64,000 bases of DNA from Fallopia convolvulus (Eukaryota; Streptophyta; Magnoliopsida; Caryophyllales; Polygonaceae): NCBI GenBank assembly GCA_964016875.1, contig OZ024735.1, forward strand, positions 18,861,981 to 18,925,980, in the 5' to 3' direction. Positions 54,320-64,000 of the stretch are shown here, one piece after another. The position numbers and the translations under genes are program-made. Every line of letters starts with the position of its first letter. Position 1 is the stretch's first letter. The notes beneath the pieces were generated by a model. The model made no database searches and had not been told where the DNA came from. It worked only from the letters and a program-made list of their open reading frames with translations.

Positions 54320-54324
54320 CTCAA

Positions 54325-55846
54325 CTATTTTTTTTGTAAGCCCATCATTAGGAGAGGTGGGATTGTCATTAGTGGTTGACATTTGAAGACAAGAAAGGAG
54401 GAAGAAGGTTTATGCATTTTGATATTTTTTGGGATTGTTGATATTATATTGGTTTGGGAAATTCCTCTTAGTGTTGCCTTATAAAATTATTCAATATATC
54501 AAAGTTTATCATCAAGTGTCGACATCTTAGGTTCAATAACAACGACAACATCCCACTCTTACTCGATCCTTCTATGCAATTCAACAACATCAATATCCAT
54601 CACGATATCTGAACTAGGATCAAAATGCATTCATAAACACCACGAATACTATGACAACGAAAACCCCTCCCATGAATGTTTGGTAAATGGACTTTGGGGA
54701 ACCATCTATTATGACATTAAATCCAAGTATATTATGTACCATATTTAATCATGACATAAATTCGTCTACTAAAACTATCATGGGTAATGGTACCCAAATG
54801 GCTAAATCCCAATAACCATAATCGGCCAAACCCAATTTCCATTTGAAACCAAAAACCTAAACCTCCAAATTGTTCTTGTAACACCCAACTTCATTACAAG
54901 ATATTTTTTTAGTCTATTACTTTACTAATTATAATTATATTTTAGTTGAATTTGACCAATTTGAATAGTTTGTGAAGTGTTATCAAATCAAGAGAAACCT
55001 ATTGTTGCAATAGAACTAGTGATCTTTATCCCTTCCATGAGTCTTCCAAGTCACCCCCACTTTCCTTCAAGATAGGAATACAAATGTCTCCCCAGTTATG
55101 ACACTAGTGACTTGGCCATCCTTGTGTTCAAGTCCTTCACAAATTAATGTCTTCTTCAAGTAATTTTTTTGTTAAGATGGTTCTCATCTATGCATTACAT
55201 GTCAGTAAGGTACACACACTATTTTACCCTTTTAAAAGTCTTTTTCTAGAACTTAATTACCTTTTGAAATATCCATTATGATTTATTAACATTGCCAATT
55301 TTCAATTCTTTGGTTTTAAATACTATTTTTTGGTCCATAGAAGACACTTAGGCCATTACAAGGGGGAGGGAGGATTCAAACTTCATTACTTAGATTTTTT
55401 CACTCAAACACAAATATGAAGTCTTTAACAAATTCCAATATTTTTAAGCTCTAGTTAAAACTCAATTCAACTTTAACATCAAGAATCTCCAACTGACAAT
55501 GGAATTAAGCTTAACAACTCACCTTTTCAGTCATTCTTCCTCATAAAATGGCACCATGTTTCAGTTTTCTTTTCCTCACACCTCTCAACAAAATGGAAAA
55601 GAAGACAGAATAATTCAATCCATACTTACTTTTACAAGCAAAATTGCCTCCATAATATTAGATAATACTAACATTTATCTTCTAAATTGATTTTCCTTAA
55701 AAGCTATCCAAAACCAAAATCCTTATGAAATTCTTCATGATTTAAAACTCTCCCATATCAAACTCTGGATGTTTGCCTCTTTTTCCCAAGTTTATCTGTC
55801 GTCCCAACAAATTAGCTCATTGATCACCCCTACACTTTTCTTCAAT
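54325..55846. other. AT-rich intergenic DNA, nothing recognised
   Basis: No open frame of note, no repeat boundary and no RNA gene seen between Tat element 2 and the copia element. Confidence 0.45.
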
Positions 55847-56096
55847 TGAGAGTGAGATTTGTGATTCTATTGTTTGAAGAACACGAAAGAGAGGAGAAGA
55901 ATTTCTCTGTATTGAAATTTCTGAGAGTCGCAACTCTAGTTCATTGAAGTTACAAGGCTTTTGTATTGGTCAGTTGACCATGGTTCTAACGGCCTACTAC
56001 AGTAGCATTTAACTAACTGAAGTTACTTTTCTAAACCTACCAATACAATTAAAAGATGTTGGTTACAATTAAAAGCTTAACATGGTTAATTCATCA
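55847..56096 (-). repeat. 3' LTR of the copia element (250 bp)
   Basis: Its first 52 bp match the right-hand LTR remnant, including ATTTGTGATTCTATT and AAGAACACGAAAGAGAGGAG. Confidence 0.85.
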
Positions 56097-56314
56097 CTCC
56101 CTCCTCAAGTTGGAATTTTCATCAATCCCAACTTGGACATTAAGAACTCATGTTGAGCTTTGCAAAGTGCTTTGGTCATATCATCCGCGAGCTGGAGACT
56201 TGTATGAACATAAGTTGTCCGAAGGAAGCCACTTTGAACCTTTTCCCTGGTGAAATGACAATCAAATTCAAGGTGCTTTGTTATCTCATGAAAGCAAGGA
56301 TTAGCAGCTATCTG

Positions 56315-57704
56315 CTAAGCTGCTTTGTTATCACAAAACAAGGTGATTGGTAGTGCCACTGGAATGTGTAAATCGTGGAAGATATAACTGGTCCAAACCA
56401 ATTTAGTTATAGTGGAAGCCATGCTTCTATATTCTGCTTCTGTTGAAGAGCGAGATATTATAGCTTGCTTTTTTGTCTTCCAAGAAATGAGTGAAGTACC
56501 CATAAAGACACAGAACCCACTTAAAGATCTTCTTGTGGTTACACATGATCCCCAGTCAACATCTGAATATCCCACTATCTTGAATTCATTCTGTGCTGAA
56601 TAGAACAGGCCATTTGCCATAGTTCCTTTCAAGTATCTTAACAGATTGCATATGTGGTTGCCTTGGCTGCAAAACATATTGTGATAAATGTTGAACCACA
56701 TAGGAAACATCTGGTCTTATAATTGCTAAATATAGCAACCTACCAATGAGCCTTTTGTATTGTTCTGCATCAACTAAGAGCTCTCCTTCTGCTGTTGACA
56801 GCTTCAAACCAGTAGGCATAAGACTTGGAACTTCTTTTGCATCCAGCATGTGTGCATCATGCAATATGTCATGCACATATTTTCTCTGGCTGAGGTATGT
56901 TCCTTTGGTTGTTCTCTGAATTTCAACACCTAGGAAATACTTAGCAAAGCCTAAGTCCTTTATTGTGAACTTGGCATCCAAGGCTGCCTTGATTGAAGTC
57001 ATCTCTTCGTCATCATTTATATTCAACAATATGTCATCTACATAGACTAGTGACACTATGATGGAGCTACCTTGTGTCTTGACAAAGAGTGAATAATCAT
57101 TGGTTGACTGTGTAAAGCCAAAACTCAGTAGAAATGAAGTTAATTCATGATTCCACTGTCTTGAGGCTTGTTTAAGACCATTTAGAGACCTCTTTAACTT
57201 GTAAACTTGTTGAGTGGAAGCTTTAGGGTACCCTTCTGGTGGTTTCATGTAAATATCATCTTCAAGGTATCCATGAAGGAAGGCATTATTTATGTCTAAT
57301 TGACATAAAGGCCATCCCTTTGTTGTCGCCATTACTATGACAATTCTCACAGTGGGTAATTTGGCTACAAGACTAAAAGTATTCTTATAGTCCTTGCCTA
57401 ATTTCTGGTTGAACCCCTTTACTACCAATCGTGCCTTGTATCTGTCCATTGATCCATCTACCTTAAACTTAATTTTGTACACCCATTTGGATCCAATGGC
57501 TTGACATCTTGGAGGCAATTGCACTAGATCCCATGTTCCATTAACCTCTAGTGCTTGTAGCTCTTTAAAAATAGCTTCTTCCCAATCTGGATTCCCCTTT
57601 GCTTGGGAATACGTGGATAGCTCATATGTTGTGTCTACTTTACCCATGAAAGCAAAAAATTCTGCTAAATATTCACTATGTAATTGTGCATCATCAACTG
57701 TCAT
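56315..57704 (-). pseudogene. copia reverse transcriptase and RNase H
   Basis: RT has 'WVYKIKFKVDGSMDRYKARL', 'LDINNAFLHGYLEDDIYMKP', 'LKRSLNGLKQASRQWNHELT' and catalytic 'LVYVDDILL'. After a frameshift near 56650 the RNase H reads 'GYSDVDWGSCVTTRRSLSGF' and 'SSTEAEYRSMASTITKLVW', with a stop at 56315 and further in-frame family sequence toward the 3' LTR. Confidence 0.9.
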
Positions 57705-57749
57705 TATATAATCTTATGACCAGACTGGAAGCCTTCTTTCCCTGGCTGA

Positions 57750-58631
57750 TCATCTCAATTGAACCCCCTCAAAATCAGGCATCCTTGACTGGGAAGGATT
57801 CATAACTGGTTGTGTACTGGTAGATGGCCCTGGATTACTCAACTGTGGCAAGTCTGATATCTCATCATCTATAAAATGTGATTCAACAACAGGAAAATTT
57901 GTAGTGTCTTCAGTGGTAGGATTTTGTTCATTTTTTAAAGGAAAAATTCCTTCATAGAACACCACATCCCTGCAGAAAAATACCTCTTTATTAACCAGAT
58001 CAAAGAGCTTATATCCTTTGTGCTGCACTGGATATCCCAACAATATGCATCTTCTCCCTCTTGGATCAAATTTATCAATTCCCCTTCTTATGGATGCTGC
58101 ATAGAAAAGGCTTCCCATAACCTTTAAATTATCATAAGAAGGTTGTTTGTTGAATAATAGCTCAAAAGGAGTTTTCCAGTTGATACTTACCAACGACATT
58201 CTGTTTATCAAGTAGGTTGAAGTAAGTATGCAATCTCCCCAGAATTCTTTTGGGAGATTAGCATGTACTCTCAATGCCCTTGATGTCTCCACCAGATGTC
58301 TGTGCTTCCTTTCAACAATCCCGTTCTGTTGTGGACAGTAAGACATGCTTTTCTGATGCAAAATTCCCATCTTTGACAAAAACTGACCACATTTGGCATT
58401 CACCAGCTCAGTTCCATTATCTGATATGATCTTTTTAGGTTTCACTCCAAACCGTGTCTTGACCATGTACACAAAGCTCTTAACAATATCCTGAACTTGT
58501 GTTTTGTCATGAACTAAATAAGTCCATGTAGCTCTACTAAAATCATCTACTATGGTATAGAAGTACTTTTCACCATTTAAACTTGCAATAGGAAGAGGAC
58601 CCCATAAATCCATATGTAGAAGATCAAACAA
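57750..58631 (-). pseudogene. copia integrase
   Basis: The catalytic core has 'MDLWGPLPIASLNGEKYFYT', 'IISDNGTELVNAKCGQFL' and 'CPQQNGIVERKHRHLVE' (D, D, E all present), then 'YLINRMSLVSINWKTPFELL' and the C-terminal copia-specific 'RRCILLGYPVQHKGYKLFDL'. It ends at a TGA that continues in frame toward RT. Confidence 0.9.
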
Positions 58632-58635
58632 AGCA

Positions 58636-60360
58636 TCATATTTTACTATTACTCACTGGAAAAGGTATTTTATGGAATTTAGCCATTTTGCAGGTGTCAT
58701 AAAAATTGCCTATAACACCAACATTGTCAAAACCTGGTACATACTTCAATCTAGAAAATGAAATATGACCTAGTCTATCATGAAAAACATGCTTGTTTAC
58801 TATGACTTGACATGCTTTATTTTGTTCTTGCTCCAAATCCTCTCCAGCTTGAATTCTGTATAAGCCTCCTGATTCCCTTCCAATTACTACTGTCTTCTTA
58901 CTCAAACGGCCATGTAGCAGACATTTACAATCATAACAGCAGGCCAACAAATCTTACTGAGCAATTAGCTTTCCTATTGACAATAAGTTGAATTTGAATT
59001 CAGGTATGTATAGAACATCTCTTATAACAAAACCTGGTTTCAACACAACATTTCCAATCTCCATTACTCTTTTTGTTGTCCCATCTGGCAACTTAACAAA
59101 CACTGGATAGTTCAGCTTTCTAACATCAATAAGATTTTCCAAGTAGGGTGACATATGGTCAGTTGCCCCTGTGTCTAAAATACATTCATGTCTACTAAAA
59201 TTTTTATGAACAAAATTAAGAAGGGAGCTACCTGCAAAATTAGCAATTGTAGGAGCCACCATTTTGCCTTTCAACATCCTCATCATATATTGACACATGG
59301 CCTGCATTAACTCAGGGTCCATGTTGAATTTGCCATGTGTCTTATCATCATTATCCAAAGGAGTGCTTTGTGAGCATCCTTCAGTCATTGCTTGAGTTGC
59401 AACTGGTTTCCCTTTCACCTTCCTTTTTTCTTTATACCAGTCTGGGTATCCCACTATTTCAAAGCATTCATCCGAAGTGTGTCCATTCATTCCACAATGG
59501 TTGCAATGCTTCTTCTTGTTGCCTTTGTTCTTCTTAGCATCTTTCTTTTCAGCATAATTTCCTTTATAACTTCCATCATTCTGGTTCTAATTAACTACTC
59601 CAAAAGCAACTGAGTCTGGAGTGGTATTGGTGATTTGTTTATTCACTTCTACTTGCATCAGGAGTGAATAAGCTTTGCTTATTTTTGGCAATGGGTCCTG
59701 TGATAGTATGTCAGTTCTCACAACATCAAATTTAGGGCTCAAATTGATCAAAAATTGCATTAACCTATTTTGATCCTCTAGCTCTTGAACTTTAACTAGA
59801 ACCTGGCAACCACACTTAGCTAGAGTACCACAAGTACACATAGGGACTCCATTCAGCACTTTCAACTCGTCCCAACATCTCATTAACTTCCCATAATAAG
59901 CAGTAATGGAAAGATTCCCTTGAGTAATTCGAGATAGCTCTTGTTTGAGCTGAAAAATCAGTGGAGCATTGCTCTGGCTAAAATGTTCCAGGATATCTCT
60001 CCATAAATTCCTAGATGTGCTCACAAAAACGAATGAACCAGAAACTTCCACTGTCATGGAATTCAATAACCAGCAAGCTACCATCCTTGCAGCTCGTTCC
60101 CATCTAGCCAGATCTAAAGAATTTCCTTCCGGTTTTGGGATTGTCCCATCTATAAACCCTAGTTTCAGCTTTTCCCATAAAGCCAACGTAATCTGCCGAC
60201 TCCATGAAACGAAATTTTTTCCGTCAAACAAAACTATGGTTAAGGACGTACCCAAATAATTGGAATTCCCCAAAGTCAGTGGATCTCCTTGCACCTGATC
60301 TTGCGATTGAGCCATTTGAGCAATTCGGGCGATGATTCTAGCAGTATCTTCTTCCGTCAT
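58636..60360 (-). pseudogene. copia gag, protease and pre-integrase region
   Basis: Gag (60360-59587) starts 'MTEEDTARIIARIAQMAQSQ' with 'LFDGKNFVSWSRQITLAL' and a UBN2-like middle, 'LKQELSRITQGNLSITAYYG'. After TAG 59587-59589 the same frame has the knuckle CNHCGMNGHTSDEC (near 59500). The protease 'CILDTGATDHMSPY' is near 59190, with an intact DTGA. After a TAA at 58954 the gag-pre-integrase zinc region follows, with 'FHDRLGHISFSRLKYV'. One frame throughout, then a 1-nt shift into integrase. Confidence 0.88.
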
Positions 60361-60461
60361 CGTAGTTGCTGAATCAAACTCTCACCTCACTATTTGTGGA
60401 TGTATTTGTGGTCGATCTCTCAGCCTCTCTTTTTTCTCACTTTGATTGATCTATTCCTATG

Positions 60462-60473
60462 CTCTGATACCAA
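60462..60473 (-). other. Primer-binding site (initiator tRNA-Met type) of the copia element
   Basis: Sense TGGTATCAGAGC, the standard plant copia primer site, lies three bases inside the LTR remnant. Confidence 0.85.
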
Positions 60474-60475
60474 AT

Positions 60476-60527
60476 TGACAGTGAAATTTGTGATTCTATT
60501 CTTTGAAGAACACGAAAGAGAGGAGAA
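60476..60527 (-). repeat. 5' LTR remnant of the copia element (52 bp)
   Basis: TGACAGTGAAATTTGTGATT and onward align with the full LTR. Similarity ends abruptly after GAGAGGAGAA. Confidence 0.85.
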
Positions 60528-60680
60528 CACAAAACATGAATCTCTTAACCAAAAAGATAATATTCTTCCTCCATGTCACCTTTGATGAAACATCTTATCC
60601 TTTCTCAAAAAAACAAACAAACATATCCCTCCAAATTATAATTTCAAAAAAATACTACCTACCCAACTCAGCAAACAAGA

Positions 60681-60704
60681 TCGTCGTCGTCGTCGTCATC
60701 ATCA
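60681..60704. repeat. Trinucleotide microsatellite (TCG)n(TCA)n
   Basis: Five TCG units followed by three to four TCA units in otherwise AT-rich DNA. Confidence 0.75.
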
Positions 60705-61119
60705 TATCCAATATAGTCCTGCTATAGTAGGATCTAGGGGGTCAAAATCGAGGGCTATCCATATTCTAAATACATCAAGAGGATGTGTCCGATAGATCTA
60801 TGAAGATCATTTCCTCAAAATAACCATACTCAACCTACAAGACATCTCCAACCCTAATACCATGCAAATTCAATCAATTCCCAGTCCACAAGAAATAGAA
60901 TTAAGTACTAGCCTCAATTGTAGAAAATTCTCCTTCTCCAATATCTCTACAAACTAAAACACAAAATCCTAAATTCTCTCACTAGAACAGTATTTGGCTC
61001 AGCTACAAAACATTCACACAATAATAACCTGGGAAAAGATGGTATCTCTAAAACTAACTAGTCTACAACCAAAGCTCTACAATCCAAATTTCTTCTATTC
61101 CCAAAACCCATAAAATGTC

Positions 61120-62030
61120 ATGCAAGATGCACAATGGCTTGCAATAATACAAGAAGAATACAATGCCTTGATAACGACACTTGGGAACTTGTTCCTTGTC
61201 CACTATGTGCAAATGTTGAGAATATAATATCTTCCCACATCTAAAAGTACGTGATTAAACAAGCCTTCTATATAAGTCCTTGGGTTACTTGTCCTATTAC
61301 TAATTGTTTTAGGATGGAACTCCACTAGACTTATGTATTTGGTATGTATGTGCACAACCCTCAGTTTATAGGCCACAAACTTTCAAAGGAAATTATTTTT
61401 TAGCCATAAGTTGCATTTTAATGGTTTGCTAGCACGGTACAAAGCTCGTTGGGTAGCCCGAGGACACTCCCAACAACTAGGGATTGATTTTAATGAAACA
61501 TTCAGTCCCATGGTAAACCCTACAAATGCTCAAGCCCTAAATCAAACATGTCCCATAAATCAACTAGACCAACTAGACGTCAAAACATTTTCCACCATAG
61601 AGAACTTCAAGAGACCACCTATTGTCAGTAGCCACTCGGGTTTCAAGACCCTTACTAACCCGATCATGTCTATAGGTTGAAAAAGGCTCTCTGCGAGCTA
61701 AAGCAAGCACATAGAGCGAGTATCAAAGCTTTGCACATTCAATTGTCAAGATGGGTTTTGAAGAATTATAAGTTCGACACTTCATTATTTATTTACAATT
61801 CAGGCCAACAAACAGCTTTTCTTCGAATTTGCTATACCCGATCTTATTCCACTTCATTACTTTCTCGGAGTTGTAACCAAAGATAAAACGGGTATATATG
61901 TTTCTCGCTCAACAAAGATACAAAAATGAAATATTCGAGAAAGTTGGTATGCATTCAAAACTGTGAACCCTTCTCTACCCCATTTGACACAAGAGGGTCC
62001 ATTGATATCAGCACTTCTAGACTCTAGCGT
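61120..62030 (+). pseudogene. Decayed copia RT fragment
   Basis: Plus-strand pieces in shifting frames: 'AQWLAIIQEEYNALIT' near 61130, 'ARYKARWVARGHSQQLGIDF' and 'NETFSPMVNP' at 61430-61520, 'INQLDQLDVKTF' near 61560, 'KALCELKQAHRAS' near 61685, and 'YKFDTSLFIYNSGQQ' near 61770. These follow the order of copia RT; many stops. No catalytic YVDD is readable and no LTRs are found. Confidence 0.75.
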
Positions 62031-62486
62031 CATAACGTTGTTAATTGTTAATTGTGCGTCATGGTGACGCCCTAGACAGCTTCGAACACGTCCAGTCTGC
62101 TTAAGCTTCGGGTAGGTTGTTGCTACTGTTCTTTCACTTTCAAATTAATTATGATTATTTGATTTAATGAATTCAATCGTGCAAGATCACCAACACCAAA
62201 GACGAGCATAATTATTTAAGTTATGACAATGTTATTTCAAAGAAGAGATCAAAAGTTGGTTGGTTATTCCACTTGTACAGCTTGGAGTCGTGTGCTCGAA
62301 TGTAAAATCTAATATTTTCATGATGACTTTATGCCTCCATCATATTCACTTGTACATATATTATATATAATTGGTTACTATAGAATATTACGAGTCTTTC
62401 ATTGTAATATAGTCAACAAAGTCAATATGCTAATGTGGCATAAGGCTATCTCTTGGTCTGTTACACCTTAGAGAGTCATATATATT

Positions 62487-63078
62487 GATAAAGTCCGATG
62501 GGCGGATCATGCGATAACAGGCCTAACATACAAGCCCAATGAGATTCCAACCCAAAATCATATGAAAATGGGTAGAGTAGCTCATTGGTTTATATACTAA
62601 GCAATTTTAGTGTCAAGTTTCCCATGTGGGATAACTATCAACACAACCCATCAAGTGGGCCAATTGTCACTTGGATAGAATACCTTAAGGCTTGCGAACC
62701 GTCTCTATTTTGGATCGATCGCTCCTTTATTGGGCGGGCTGCTTGAATATGCTCTCATAAGGTCGAAAAGTTCGAATAAATCCCCTCAAGTCTCGCAAAC
62801 CGCCACTTTTGTGATAGGTCACTCCTTTATTGGGTGGACTGCCTGAACATGCCCATGAGGCCAGCAATCCTGAAAACTCTAGGAAATGAACCCACACAGA
62901 AACTTGCTCTAATACCATAATAAAGTTTGGTGGGCCGATAACGGACCTAGCATACAAGCCAAATGAGATTCCAGCCCAAAACCATATGACAATGAGTAGC
63001 TCATTGAGTTATATACTAAGCAATTTTAGTGTCAAGTTTCTCATGTGGAATAACAACTATCAACATATATAGCCTGCT
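62487..63078. repeat. Direct repeats of about 155 bp around a duplicated 75-bp core
   Basis: Segments 62487-62646 and 62921-63075 share 'CAAGCC.AATGAGATTCCA', 'TATATACTAAGCAATTTTAG' and 'TGTCAAGTTT'. Between them two related units (about 62690-62762 and 62790-62862) share CACTCCTTTATTGGG-like text and 'TGAA.ATGC.C'. They may be LTR pieces of the copia element that follows, since the right copy leads into its leader. Confidence 0.65.
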
Positions 63079-64000
63079 CAATTTGTAATTCAATAATACA
63101 ATAATAGAGAGGAAACACTTTGAGCGCTCTCAGTCTTCTTCCTCTTCTTGATTTTTCTTCACTTGATCTTGGAAATTCAATATGGTATCAGAGCGTTAGG
63201 AAAAAATCAAGAGTGAGAGATAATCAAACCATTCCGAATTTGTTTCAAATCAAAAACAAATTTACTGGTAAAATGGTTGAGGTAGAAGGAATAAATCGCG
63301 ATCAAGCGATTTCTCAGAATGTCTAGTTCAACGGGATAGCTCGAGAAGATCCACTTGCGCTAAACAATTTCGACGCACTAGGAGCATCGTTAACAAGTGT
63401 CACCTTCAATGGGAACAACTTCATCTCTTGAAGCAAGCAGGTTTAGATGGCGCTCGAGGCATAGCCTAAGCTAGGGTTCATAGACGGCTCGTTACCACGG
63501 CCAGAAGCTAGATCAAAGGACTTGCCATGCAGGGAGAGATGTGATTAGATGGTGGCATGTTGTATTCAGAATTCGATGATGTCGGAACTATCAAACTCGT
63601 TCATATATATATATCCTCTCTTTGGGATTTATGGAGTGAGATAGTTGAACGATACAATCAAGGTACAAATCGTATGATTTATCAACTTAAGCGGGAATTA
63701 ATGAAGATTTTTCAGTGAAATTCATTTTTCACTACATATTATACCAAACTGAAACGTTAGTGGGATGAAATTCAGTATTTGAGTGGTATTACTAATTGTG
63801 AGTGTGGAAAATTGCTTGAATGCAAATGTAAGGTCCCGAATCGATTCCTCGAGTTGGAAAATCAAGATCAATTGATCTACTTTTTGCTTAATACGAATGG
63901 AGAGTTTGAATTAGTCAAAAGCCAGGTTTTATCAATTGATCCTCTTCCTAGTTTTAACAAAGCTTACTATCTAGTGATGCAAGCAGAAAAACAAAAGCCA
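62921..64000 (+). mobile_element. 5' part of another Ty1/copia element, running off the window
   Basis: A likely LTR end near 63179 is followed by the primer site TGGTATCAGAGCG (63183-63195) and a gag-like region. The LTR start is not resolved; it may lie in the repeat at 62921 or further left. Confidence 0.65.
63273..64000 (+). pseudogene. copia gag (UBN2-like), broken, partial
   Basis: From the ATG at 63273, in shifting frames: 'LTSVTFNGNNFIS', then TGA where relatives have Trp, 'PKLGFIDGSLPRPEA', 'LWDLWSEIVERYNQGTNRMI', 'YQLKRELMKIF', 'WDEIQYLSGITNCECGK', and 'FNKAYYLVMQAEKQKP' at the window edge. It resembles the gag at 60360-59587 ('ELSRITQ', 'CGTLAKCGC'). Confidence 0.75.

Larger units (their letters stand above)
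55847..60527 (-). mobile_element. Ty1/copia retrotransposon, 5' LTR truncated
   Basis: The complete 3' LTR is 55847-56096 (TGAGAGTGAG...TTCATCA, 250 bp), preceded on the sense strand by the purine tract TTGAGGAGGGAG. At the other end only the last 52 bp of the 5' LTR remain (60476-60527), matching the 3' LTR with a few changes and then stopping. The primer site TGGTATCAGAGC lies at about 60462-60473. The coding order gag, protease, integrase, RT, RNase H is the copia order. Several stops and frameshifts make it inactive. Confidence 0.9.

Noticed and set aside
61120..62030. Considering the plus-strand copia RT pieces part of the element at 55847-60527
   Set aside because: They are on the opposite strand, outside its LTRs, and duplicate an RT domain already present in that element.

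Overview
The window is nuclear DNA of a flowering plant, most likely a dicot. It is dominated by plant-type retrotransposons (Ty3/gypsy Tat- and Athila-like, Ty1/copia, L1-type LINEs) and non-autonomous DNA transposons. I see one convincing host gene: a two-exon Nuclear Transport Factor 2 (NTF2) gene on the minus strand at 20937-23105, which no single open frame shows whole. There are no prokaryotic operons, CRISPR arrays, rRNA or tRNA genes.

Layout. 1-~6345: an Athila-like, apparently non-autonomous Ty3/gypsy element on the minus strand (5' LTR, Asp-type PBS, gag plus a broken protease, then an ATHILA-type ORF leaving the window at base 1; no RT or integrase). ~6600-7531: a decayed LINE reverse-transcriptase fragment. 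7532-10814: AT-rich DNA with a 192-bp hAT-like MITE that has a perfect 8-bp target duplication. 10815-20455: Tat element 1 (9.6 kb, 405-bp LTRs). 20937-23105: NTF2. ~23.7-30.1 kb: a decayed L1-type LINE. 30.1-34.4 kb: AT-rich DNA with a hAT-like element, an inverted-repeat family and a 1.36-kb Mutator-like element with long inverted ends. 34384-54319: Tat element 2 (510-bp LTRs, perfect 5-bp target duplication). An Athila/Tat-like non-autonomous element (38958-49605) sits inside its RNase H/integrase coding region, and that element is in turn interrupted by an almost intact LINE (40935-46980, 17-bp target duplication). 55847-60527: a Ty1/copia element. 61.1-64.0 kb: copia fragments and the 5' part of another copia element.

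The most unusual content is a convergent antisense gene in both Tat elements. Opposite to gag-pol, each carries a spliced, multi-exon gene with a 'putative gypsy type transposon' domain followed by a coiled coil, and each has the same TATA-like 9-mer (CTATATTTA) 106-117 bp before its ATG. Other signals worth a look are: paired TCGTTAACGA palindromes spaced 21-22 bp in LTR, spacer and (as a 7-residue repeat) coding DNA of the Athila-like element; Gln-to-stop C-to-T changes through the pol of Tat element 1; a single amber codon in LINE ORF2; and a nested element that kept its target duplication but lost its 3' LTR.

The nesting gives a relative history: Tat element 2 (LTRs about 4% different by eye), then the Athila/Tat-like insertion, then the LINE. 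Tat element 1 is of similar age (LTRs about 5% different). All coordinates were read by eye; exact identities and family names need alignment.
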